A stretch of 8,162 bases of DNA from Oscillospiraceae bacterium (GTDB taxonomy: Bacteria > Bacillota > Clostridia > Oscillospirales > Ruminococcaceae), in NCBI GenBank assembly GCA_009776345.1, contig WRLS01000095.1, positions 1 to 8,162 of the forward strand, given 5' to 3'. Shown one piece after another: positions 1 to 5,705 of this stretch. The translations under genes were made by a program, and so were the position numbers. Positions within the stretch are counted from its first letter, which is position 1; each line of letters opens with the position of its first letter. The notes below the pieces were generated by a model. The model saw only the letters and a list, made by a program, of their open reading frames with translations. It ran no database searches and was not told the origin of the DNA.

Positions 1-1
1 A

Positions 2-526
2 TATGCCGGGACCGAAAACATACCCGCCGACCGGGGATTTATCCTGGCGTGCAACCACAGGAGCTACCTTGACCCTATATTCTTAGCGCATAAAGTGAAT
101 GAACAGCTTCGGTTTATGGCTAAAGAGGAGCTGTTCGGGGGGGGCTTGCTGACGTGGGTTGTAACCGCTTTGGGCGCGTTCCCGGTGTCCAGGGGGAGCA
201 ACGATATGTCAGCGATGGCAAAGGCGCGCGATATTGTCGGGGGCGGCGGCGTGCTGGCGATGTTCCCGGAGGGGACAAGGTCGAAGGACGGCACGCCCTT
301 GCGCCCGAAACCCGGCGTTGCGATGATAGCCGGGCATATGGGCTGCGGCGTTTTGCCCGCCGCTATTTCTTACAGCGGCAGGCTTGGGTTCAGGCGGCGC
401 GTCCTGGTGCGGTACGGCACATTGATCACACCGGAGGGGCTTGCGATAGACCCTAAGGCATCTTCTACAATCCGCAAGGCCGCGGTGCGGATTATGGACG
501 AGATAGTAAAGTTAATTGAGAAGTGA
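2..526 (+). CDS. plsC: 1-acyl-sn-glycerol-3-phosphate acyltransferase, 3' part (5' end outside window)
   Basis: This is a partial gene: the frame is open from the window edge and 174 residues are visible. Members of this family transfer an acyl chain to lysophosphatidic acid at the inner face of the membrane, giving phosphatidic acid for phospholipid synthesis. The acyltransferase HX4D catalytic motif is visible as NHRSYLD (His codon 56-58, Asp codon 71-73), followed by FPVSRGSND and by the substrate-binding motif FPEGTRS near visible residues 88-94, then a VLPAAISY segment. Spacing between the blocks is normal for the family, so only a short N-terminal stretch is missing. The stop lies 8 nt before the sugar-kinase start, which suggests co-transcription. 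The acyltransferase call is firm; exact acceptor specificity (plsC or a related lysophospholipid acyltransferase) is inferred. Confidence 0.9.
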   Translation, partial: YAGTENIPADRGFILACNHRSYLDPIFLAHKVNEQLRFMAKEELFGGGLLTWVVTALGAFPVSRGSNDMSAMAKARDIVGGGGVLAMFPEGTRSKDGTPLRPKPGVAMIAGHMGCGVLPAAISYSGRLGFRRRVLVRYGTLITPEGLAIDPKASSTIRKAAVRIMDEIVKLIEK

Positions 527-534
527 GGCGCAAT

Positions 535-2049
535 ATGTCAAAATATATCTTGGCGCACGATTTGGGCACCAGCGGCAACAAGGCGACGCTTTATGATTTT
601 AGCGGCAGGCTGAAGGCCTTCAGCAACTACGCCTACGAAACATTTTACCCCGCGCCGAACTGCGTGGAGCAAAGGCCGTCCCTGTGGTGGGATTCGGTCT
701 GCGGTTCAACAAAAGCGCTTCTGAAAGACAGCGGCGTTTCCCCGTCCGAAATCGCCTGTGTGACATTCAGCGGGCAGATGATGGGCTGTGTATTAGTTGG
801 CGGTAACGGCGAAATACTGCGCGACGCGATAATCTGGGCGGATTCGCGCGCTGTAAAGCAAGAGGCCTTTATAAAATCGCAAATAGGCCCGCGTGAGTTT
901 TACTATATTACCGGGCATAGGCCGACCGCTTTCTACTCCCTTGCCAAGCTGCTTTGGGTAAAGGACAACGAGCCTGAGCTGTACGCGAAGGCCGCAAAGC
1001 TGCTGAATGCCAAAGACTATATTATATATCGGCTGACAGGGGAATTTGTCACCGATTACAGCGACGCCTCAGGCACAAACCTGTTTGACCTGCGCAAAAA
1101 AGAGTGGTCGCGGGATATAATAGATGCTGTAGGCATCAGTGAGGAGCTTTTGCCGCGCGCTGTTTCATCGCTTGAAACCGTCGGTGGGGTCGGCAGCGAA
1201 GCCGCGCGCTTGACCGGGCTGCTTGAAGGCACGCCTGTTATAGCGGGCGGCGGCGACGGCTCCTGCGCGGCTGTCGGGGCGGGCGCGGTGGAGGAGGGCA
1301 GCGCGTATATCGTGATCGGCTCGTCCTCCTGGATTTCTAACGTGAGCCGCAGCCCTGTCTTTGACCCCGATATGCAGACCTTCAACTGGGTCGCCCTCGA
1401 CCCCGGGTTTTATGCACCGTGCGGGACGATGCAGGCGGCGGGCTATTCGCTTAGCTGGCTGAAAAACACGCTTTGCGAAATTGACGCAGTTGAAGCCAAA
1501 GACCGCGGCATCGGCGTTTATGAAGTCATCGACCGGAAAATCGCACAGTCCGCGCCCGGTGCCGGAAATTTAATTTTCCTGCCTTATCTTCTCGGCGAGC
1601 GCTCCCCGCGTTGGAACGCGGACGCGAAAGGCGCGTTTATCGGGCTGACGATGACAAGCACGAAAAATGACATGATGCGCGCCGTGATGGAGGGCGTGGG
1701 ATATAACCTAAAAATTATACTGGACATAATCAGCCGCGAAAACCCGGCGGAAAAAATCACCGCCATCGGCGGCGGCGCAAAAAGCGGTGTCTGGGTGCAG
1801 ATTCTTGCGGATATCTGGCAGAAGCCGATCGAGGTCCTCGAATACACGGAGGAAGCCACGTCCATGGGCGCGGCAATCTGCGCGGGGAAGGCAATCGGCG
1901 CGTTTTCCGGGTTCGATCAAATTTACTCCTGCAACCGCCCGGTCAAGCTTGTAAAGCCGCGCGCGGAAAACGCGGTGACTTATTCTAAGCTTTACGGGCT
2001 GTTTGGTAAGCTTTATAATGCGCTTGAGGGCAGTTTTGGGGAGTTTTGA
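535..2049 (+). CDS. FGGY-family carbohydrate kinase, xylulokinase-like
   Basis: This predicted cytoplasmic kinase (504 aa, the usual FGGY length of about 490-520) should phosphorylate a sugar or polyol using ATP. The N-terminal phosphate-binding motif DLGTSGNKA starts at residue 9, SGQMMG is at 79-84, WADSRA at 101-106, and GGGDGSCAAVGAG at 238-250, where Asp241 matches the catalytic base of xylulokinases. PYLLGERSPRW (350-360) and the adenosine-binding GGGAKSGVW (412-420) complete the fold. The ATG at 535 is preferred over the in-frame GTG at 523 because GTGAGG (523-528) is a ribosome binding site 6 nt ahead. Xylulokinases usually have SGQMHG; here the His is Met, so xylulose may not be the substrate. 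No sugar transporter or isomerase gene is adjacent to suggest the real one. Family assignment is firm, substrate is not. Confidence 0.9.
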   Translation: MSKYILAHDLGTSGNKATLYDFSGRLKAFSNYAYETFYPAPNCVEQRPSLWWDSVCGSTKALLKDSGVSPSEIACVTFSGQMMGCVLVGGNGEILRDAIIWADSRAVKQEAFIKSQIGPREFYYITGHRPTAFYSLAKLLWVKDNEPELYAKAAKLLNAKDYIIYRLTGEFVTDYSDASGTNLFDLRKKEWSRDIIDAVGISEELLPRAVSSLETVGGVGSEAARLTGLLEGTPVIAGGGDGSCAAVGAGAVEEGSAYIVIGSSSWISNVSRSPVFDPDMQTFNWVALDPGFYAPCGTMQAAGYSLSWLKNTLCEIDAVEAKDRGIGVYEVIDRKIAQSAPGAGNLIFLPYLLGERSPRWNADAKGAFIGLTMTSTKNDMMRAVMEGVGYNLKIILDIISRENPAEKITAIGGGAKSGVWVQILADIWQKPIEVLEYTEEATSMGAAICAGKAIGAFSGFDQIYSCNRPVKLVKPRAENAVTYSKLYGLFGKLYNALEGSFGEF

Positions 2050-2071
2050 TAGAGATACGGAGGCAATGAAT

Positions 2072-2410
2072 ATGAACACCGCGGACCTTGAGCAAAAACT
2101 AAGCTTGACCCGTTTGGCGGGCGCCGGTGCCGAACGCGAACTGGACGGCTGCTACTGCGGCGATCTGCTCAGTTGGGTAATGGGGCGCGCGGGGGAGGCG
2201 AATATCTGGATCACTGTGATGGGGAATGTGAATTCCATTGCGGTTGCGAAGCTTGCCGACATTGGCTGTATTATACTGTGCGAAGGCTCGCATTTGGATG
2301 AGGACGCAAAAAAACAGGCGGACATAAACGGTATACCCGTATTTTCCAGTGAGATTCCCGCCTATCCGCTGGCGCTGATGATAAAGGATTTTTACGCTGG
2401 GGAACTGTGA
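2072..2410 (+). CDS. DRTGG-domain protein
   Basis: This is a small soluble protein of 112 aa. Its core, GDLLSWVMGRAGEANIWIT (residues 30-48) followed by NVNSIAVAKLADIGCIILCEG and a segment ending IPVFSSEIPAYPLALMI, matches stand-alone DRTGG-domain proteins of Clostridia, which lie beside serine-kinase-like, PHP-domain and iron hydrogenase genes in many genomes. Biochemical function of this small form is not established; a ligand-binding or regulatory role is an inference. The start was chosen at the ATG at 2072, 8 nt after GGAGG (2059-2063). The in-frame ATG at 2066 lies only 2 nt from that site, and starts further upstream fall inside the kinase gene. The stop codon TGA shares its A with the start of the PHP gene, which implies translational coupling and a joint role. 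Confidence 0.83.
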   Translation: MNTADLEQKLSLTRLAGAGAERELDGCYCGDLLSWVMGRAGEANIWITVMGNVNSIAVAKLADIGCIILCEGSHLDEDAKKQADINGIPVFSSEIPAYPLALMIKDFYAGEL

Positions 2411-3129
2411 TGGGATATAAATATGATTTCCACCTCCACTCGTGCCTGTCGCCCTGCGGCGACGCGGACATGACCCCTTATAACCTTGTGAATATGGCGA
2501 AGCTGCTGGAGCTGGATATCATCGCCCTGACCGACCACAATACAACCGGCAACTGTGAGTCCGCGGTAAAAGCGGGGGAGGAGGCGGGGGTCGTTGTAAT
2601 CCCGGGCATGGAGCTTTGCACCGCGGAGGAGATCCATGTTGTGTGCCTGTTCCCCGACCTTCCGTCCGCGAAGGCTTTTGACGAATGTATCCGCGCGATG
2701 CTCCCGCCGATAAAAAATAAGCCGAAGATTTTCGGCAGCCAGATTAAAATGGACCATCTCGGCGGCGTATTGGGCGAGGAAGAGATTCTTCTTGTTACGG
2801 CGTCCTCTTTGCCGATCACGCAGGCGCCCGGGCTTGTAGCGCAGTACGGCGGTTTTTGCTATCCCGCGCATATCGACCGCCCTTCGATGAGCATCCTGTC
2901 CGTGCTTGGTATGATCAGGGCGGATATGGGCTTTAATTGCGCGGAGATAACCCCTGTGGCAGAGCTGCCCGCATTGACCGCCATGAACCCCGCGCTTGCG
3001 GATATGCGGATCATCCGTTCGTCGGACGCGCACTATTTAGAAAATATGCGCGAAGCCGCAGATACAATTATGCTGCCTGAGTTGTCTGCAAAGGCAGCAA
3101 TACACGCGCTTCGGCAGCAAAGCAATTGA
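2410..3129 (+). CDS. PHP-domain metal-dependent phosphoesterase
   Basis: This is a predicted cytosolic metal-dependent phosphohydrolase of 239 aa. All the expected PHP ligand motifs are visible: HLHS at residues 8-11, TDHN at 41-44, GMELC with Glu68, EIHVVCLF with His76, PAHIDRP with His154, and SSDAH with Asp206 and His208. The trinuclear metal site therefore looks intact and the enzyme is probably active. Family members hydrolyse small phosphoesters, including nucleotide 3'-5' bisphosphates or short oligonucleotides (YciV/RNase AM type); which substrate applies here cannot be read from the sequence. The ATG at 2410 overlaps the stop of the DRTGG gene by one base (TGATG), a coupling arrangement; the in-frame GTG at 2407 is the alternative start. 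It is the last gene of the upstream operon, followed by the terminator at 3181-3206. Confidence 0.88.
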   Translation: MGYKYDFHLHSCLSPCGDADMTPYNLVNMAKLLELDIIALTDHNTTGNCESAVKAGEEAGVVVIPGMELCTAEEIHVVCLFPDLPSAKAFDECIRAMLPPIKNKPKIFGSQIKMDHLGGVLGEEEILLVTASSLPITQAPGLVAQYGGFCYPAHIDRPSMSILSVLGMIRADMGFNCAEITPVAELPALTAMNPALADMRIIRSSDAHYLENMREAADTIMLPELSAKAAIHALRQQSN

Positions 3130-3154
3130 CAATACAGAAAGTATTTTTTATAAA
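3126..3154 (+). promoter_or_regulatory. Promoter-like sequence P1 overlapping the PHP stop codon
   Basis: TTGACA (3126-3131) and TATAAA (3149-3154) are separated by exactly 17 nt, giving a sigma-A promoter with one mismatch to consensus. The -35 box includes the TGA stop of the PHP gene. Transcription would start near 3161 and meet the terminator at 3181-3206 after about 45 nt, so the product would be a very short RNA or an attenuated leader. The boxes are seen directly; activity is inferred, and AT-rich spacers can produce such matches by chance. Confidence 0.45.
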
Positions 3155-3180
3155 ATATATAACGAATAGGAATTATCTGT

Positions 3181-3206
3181 TATCCGCCGACGGCGGATAT
3201 TTTTTT
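3181..3206 (+). terminator. Intrinsic (Rho-independent) terminator of the upstream operon
   Basis: TATCCGCCG (3181-3189) and CGGCGGATA (3191-3199) are a perfect 9-bp inverted repeat around a single A; in practice this folds as an 8-bp stem with a GAC loop. Seven T residues follow directly (3200-3206), the classic intrinsic terminator layout. It lies 51 nt after the PHP stop and should end transcripts from the plsC-kinase-DRTGG-PHP operon. It separates promoter-like sequence P1 from promoter P2. Confidence 0.9.
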
Positions 3207-3225
3207 CGCAAAACGCAATTTACTA

Positions 3226-3254
3226 TTGACAATCAAACAGAACATATGTATAAT
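3226..3254 (+). promoter_or_regulatory. Perfect-consensus sigma-A promoter P2 for the small two-gene unit
   Basis: TTGACA (3226-3231), a 17-nt spacer and TATAAT (3249-3254) match the housekeeping promoter consensus at all 12 positions with optimal spacing. Transcription should start near 3261, giving a 5' leader of about 35 nt before the ATG at 3296. Such an exact promoter is rarely left unregulated. The spacer and -10 box carry AGAACATATGTATA (3239-3252), a partial match to the Gram-positive LexA box (CGAAC-N4-GTTCG type), placed where a bound repressor would block RNA polymerase. The promoter is well supported; LexA control is only a suggestion. Confidence 0.85.
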
Positions 3255-3295
3255 AATAAGTAGAGCCAAACAATCGACAGAGAGGATGAAAGCAT

Positions 3296-3649
3296 ATGGA
3301 CAACCCCGGATACACGGTACTGACAGACTTGATTGCCGATAACAAAACGCAACAAAGCCTATTGCCGCCCCATTTGCGCAGCACAGACAATAACGAAAGG
3401 CGCAAATATATGAAACGCGCCTTAAGCGCCGCAATCGAAAAAAGCCTAACGCCCACGCAGAAATATCGTTTTGAGTTATATTTCTGTCACGGTAAAACGA
3501 AAACAGAAATTGCGAAATCGGAACGCCTGAGCTGCTCGGCGGTGACGAAGGCACTTCGGATTGCACAAGGGCGGGTACGCGAATACGCGGAAATCTATCT
3601 CAGCGGTTATGAGCAGGCCGCGCTTGACCTTAAAGATAAAGAAGCATAG
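3296..3649 (+). CDS. Sigma-70 region-4-like helix-turn-helix protein
   Basis: This is a probable DNA-binding regulator of 117 aa. Residues 51-97 (starting LTPTQKYRFELYF, then KTKTEIAKSERLSCSAVTKALRIAQGRV) have the pattern of sigma-70 region 4.2: an LT-P-Q helix, a T-EIA first HTH helix, and an S-S-V recognition helix followed by a basic tail. There is no region 2, so it is unlikely to be a complete sigma factor. Such region-4-only proteins are often found in phages and integrative elements of Firmicutes as transcription regulators. Residues 1-45 are polar without a recognised domain. The start is the ATG at 3296 with AGAGG (3281-3285) 10 nt upstream. It is transcribed from P2 and lies 17 nt before the coiled-coil gene. 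Its composition is visibly A-richer than the flanking operons, hinting at acquisition by transfer. Target DNA is unknown. Confidence 0.8.
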   Translation: MDNPGYTVLTDLIADNKTQQSLLPPHLRSTDNNERRKYMKRALSAAIEKSLTPTQKYRFELYFCHGKTKTEIAKSERLSCSAVTKALRIAQGRVREYAEIYLSGYEQAALDLKDKEA

Positions 3650-3666
3650 AGAATGGGGAATGTAAA

Positions 3667-3987
3667 ATGAACAGCATTGAGCAAAACATAACGGAGTATG
3701 AGCAAAGCGCGGACAAGCTGAACTCCCGCATACAGGAGCTTAACAGGCAAATACAAAAAGCCGGGGAATACGAAAGCGCCGAGCTTAACGAAAGGCGCTA
3801 CGCGCTTTATAAAATGATGTGGGAGATACAGGCATCAGTGCGGGAACTGAAAGAATACATAAGGTCGTCGGGTGCGGGCGGCGAGGCGATTGCCGCGGGG
3901 GCAATACCGAAACACACAGCCGCAGGCGGGCGGGATGTAAGTGTAGGGGGCGCGGCGCAGCTGCGCTGCGCAGGTTTTAGGATTTAG
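3667..3987 (+). CDS. Small coiled-coil protein of unknown function
   Basis: I do not recognise a named family for this protein of 106 aa. Residues 1-67 are almost entirely charged and helical (EYEQSADKLNSRIQELNRQI and onwards, ending near VRELKEYIRS) with heptad-like hydrophobic spacing, as in a coiled-coil dimerisation module. Residues 68-106 switch abruptly to a Gly/Ala-rich, low-complexity tail encoded by GC-rich DNA that runs into a hairpin and a heptamer repeat, so the original stop may have been lost and the tail may not be functional. The ATG at 3667 has GGGG (3655-3658) 8 nt upstream. The gene follows the sigma-like gene by 17 nt and is probably its co-transcribed partner; pairing of a coiled coil with a region-4-like HTH recalls phage regulators that carry both parts in one chain. 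A role as partner or modulator is inference. Confidence 0.65.
   Translation: MNSIEQNITEYEQSADKLNSRIQELNRQIQKAGEYESAELNERRYALYKMMWEIQASVRELKEYIRSSGAGGEAIAAGAIPKHTAAGGRDVSVGGAAQLRCAGFRI
3955..3971. repeat. GC-rich inverted repeat (hairpin) between convergent genes
   Basis: GCGCAGC (3955-3961) and GCTGCGC (3965-3971) are perfect inverted arms around TGC. The hairpin overlaps the 3' end of the coiled-coil gene and lies about 34 nt past the stop of the opposing flippase gene. No T-run follows on either strand, so it is not a canonical intrinsic terminator, though it could slow polymerase or protect RNA ends. Confidence 0.6.
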
Positions 3988-4003
3988 GATTTAGGATTTA
4001 GGG
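3976..4003. repeat. Four-copy TTTAGGA heptamer tandem repeat
   Basis: TTTAGGA is present three times in perfect tandem (3976-3982, 3983-3989, 3990-3996), followed by TTTAGGG (3997-4003). Because the unit is 7 nt and contains TAG, it places a stop codon in all three forward frames, and one of these (3985-3987) ends the coiled-coil gene. It occupies nearly all of the 17-nt space before the end of the opposing flippase gene at 4005. It probably arose by slippage. Confidence 0.85.
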
Positions 4004-4004
4004 A

Positions 4005-5573
4005 TCACGTTTCCACAACCTTATCCGGGATTTTGCCGGAAACCTTAATGCGGTTAATAAGCCAGCTGAAGTCCTTTAGCTTGACGCTGCCGATGGAAAA
4101 CAGGGTGGCGGTGTAGGACGCGCATATCAGCGCGATCCCTGCAAGCAGGCTCCAAACAGTGGGCAGGGCTTCCATTGGCAAATAATTATGCGCCGCCCTG
4201 GCGATCTGGCAGGTGGCCGCCGCCGCCAGCACGGGCTTCAGGAACCATTCGTTTAGATTTGGCTTTATGCCCGTTATCCGCATAAGCCGCCGGAAATTTA
4301 AAACAGATGTAAGCATATTGCTTACGATTACGACTATCATAAAGCCGTCCACGCCCATCCTCCCAACCAGCAGGATTATCAGGCTGATCCGGACAAAAGA
4401 ATCCAGCAGGGCATAGCGCATGGTGCTTGCCTGTTCCTCAAGGCCGCTGAGTATCCCTACGGTCACGATCTCAATGCACATGAACGGGGAGAGGAAAGCC
4501 AGGCGTTTGAGCATCTCCCCGACCTCCGCGCTTTTGTATACAGCCGCGCCGATCTCAAATGGGAATGTTAAAAATATTGCAACGATCAGTACGCCCGCCA
4601 CACAGGTATAATGCAGGATCATGTTTACCGCCCATTCCAGCCGCGCGGTATTCCCGGTGGCGCGCATACGCGATATCTCCGGCGTGAGCGTGATGACAAA
4701 AGACGAAAGCAGCATCAGCGGGAAAATAAGCATCGGCATTACCATGCCCTTGAGCATCCCATATGTCCCCGTGGCAACGCCAGCCAGACCGCTGAACGCC
4801 TTCAGCCCCGCGAGTATCAGCACATCCTCCCATAAATGCAGGAATGACCGCGCATATGATGTCACCGAAAGCGGCACGGTGATTTTCAAAATCTTATGAT
4901 ATACACCCGTGATATCCGCTTTTTCCTGCTGTGTGCGCTTTTTGCTCGCGCGTAAATATCCCGCGAAGGAATAAACACAGCAGGCGATTTCCCCAAGCGT
5001 CATACCGCCCATTACAACAGCGCAGGCGGTTTCGATGCCGTATGGCACAGCCCACCCGATCAGCAGCATGATAAAGCCCATCTTGATAAGCTGTTCCAGT
5101 ACCTGTGAAACCGCCGGGTTGCCCACCCTGCGCGCGGAAATAAAATAACCGCGCAAACACGCCGCCAGCGACAAAAACGGCAGCCCGACAGCGAGGATCC
5201 GAAGCGGCATGACCGTGCGCGCGTCCCTAAGCATCCCCGCGCCTATCGGCTGCGCGAATATCAGCACCGCTGCGCATACCGTAAGGCTTATAGCCAGCGC
5301 AAGCCCGCAGGCGCGGCGCAAAATCCGCCGCGCGTTTGCCGGCCGCCCCAAAGAGAGCTGCTCCGCGCACAGGGTAGACACAGCGCCCGCCATCCCTGAT
5401 GTCGCCAGCGTGACGCACACATTGTACATCGACATAATAAGCGTATGTACGCCCATCCCCTCCGCGCCTATCGCGCCGGACAGGTAGATACGGAACACAA
5501 AGCCGATCATCCGTACAAACAGCGCCGACGCGCTGAGTATCAATGCCCCGGTTATCATGCTGCGTTTACTCAT
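4005..5573 (-). CDS. SpoVB/MurJ-like polysaccharide or lipid-II-type flippase (MOP superfamily)
   Basis: This is a multi-pass inner-membrane protein of 522 aa, the usual length for SpoVB/MurJ/Wzx-type exporters, which flip lipid-linked saccharides outward. Hydrophobic helices recur along the whole chain, and the N-terminal block with residues GAEGMGVHTLIMSMYNVCVT followed by LATSGMAGAVSTL is characteristic of the SpoVB-like polysaccharide biosynthesis family, as are the basic loop near 140-150 (RGYFISARRVGNPAV) and the repeated helix-loop pattern in the second half. Likely substrates are peptidoglycan or cortex precursors, or a capsule-type glycan; no glycosyltransferase neighbours decide this. 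The ATG at 5573 has GGAG (complement of 5580-5583) 6 nt upstream, better than the in-frame TTG at 5585. A perfect 13-bp inverted repeat lies immediately upstream, suggesting specific regulation. The gene converges on the small HTH unit and diverges from the membrane protein at 5706. Confidence 0.85.
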   Translation of the reverse strand: MSKRSMITGALILSASALFVRMIGFVFRIYLSGAIGAEGMGVHTLIMSMYNVCVTLATSGMAGAVSTLCAEQLSLGRPANARRILRRACGLALAISLTVCAAVLIFAQPIGAGMLRDARTVMPLRILAVGLPFLSLAACLRGYFISARRVGNPAVSQVLEQLIKMGFIMLLIGWAVPYGIETACAVVMGGMTLGEIACCVYSFAGYLRASKKRTQQEKADITGVYHKILKITVPLSVTSYARSFLHLWEDVLILAGLKAFSGLAGVATGTYGMLKGMVMPMLIFPLMLLSSFVITLTPEISRMRATGNTARLEWAVNMILHYTCVAGVLIVAIFLTFPFEIGAAVYKSAEVGEMLKRLAFLSPFMCIEIVTVGILSGLEEQASTMRYALLDSFVRISLIILLVGRMGVDGFMIVVIVSNMLTSVLNFRRLMRITGIKPNLNEWFLKPVLAAAATCQIARAAHNYLPMEALPTVWSLLAGIALICASYTATLFSIGSVKLKDFSWLINRIKVSGKIPDKVVET

Positions 5574-5584
5574 ATATAACTCCA

Positions 5585-5613
5585 ATGCTTGTATTAGGGT
5601 CTAATACAAGCAT
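5585..5613. promoter_or_regulatory. Perfect 13-bp inverted repeat, candidate operator
   Basis: ATGCTTGTATTAG (5585-5597) and CTAATACAAGCAT (5601-5613) are exact inverted arms around GGT. The repeat sits in the 132-nt divergent spacer, directly next to the ribosome binding site of the flippase gene and about 93 nt before the start of the membrane-protein gene. Dyads of this length and AT-rich content are typical of operators for dimeric repressors; TTGTAT/ATACAA half-sites recall GntR-type sites. In the flippase mRNA it could instead form a leader hairpin. No T-run follows, so a terminator is unlikely. Confidence 0.6.
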
Positions 5614-5644
5614 ATGCGCGTTAGCGGGACAAGAGAAGTGTTAC

Positions 5645-5673
5645 TTAATTTCACCCCGCTTTGTGCCGATAAT
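5645..5673 (+). promoter_or_regulatory. Weak candidate promoter for the membrane-protein/chromate operon
   Basis: GATAAT (5668-5673) is one mismatch from the -10 consensus, and TTAATT (5645-5650) lies 17 nt upstream but matches the -35 consensus at only three positions. The location, 33 nt before the ATG at 5706, is sensible. A promoter must exist in this divergent spacer; whether this is it is uncertain. No convincing promoter for the opposite strand was found. Confidence 0.3.
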
Positions 5674-5705
5674 ATGTTGAGTAGTATTACCGGAGGATGC
5701 CATAT

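Noticed and set aside
2392..3033. Long minus-strand open frame (213 aa) opposite the DRTGG/PHP genes
   Set aside because: It overlaps the clearly conserved PHP gene almost entirely, has Arg/His-rich composition typical of antisense frames in GC-rich genes, and shows no domain.
3955..3971. Intrinsic terminator for the convergent genes
   Set aside because: The hairpin is good, but no T-run follows on either strand.
3976..4003. Telomere-like TTTAGGG repeat
   Set aside because: Only the last unit has this sequence; the others are TTTAGGA, and the setting is a compact bacterial intergenic region.
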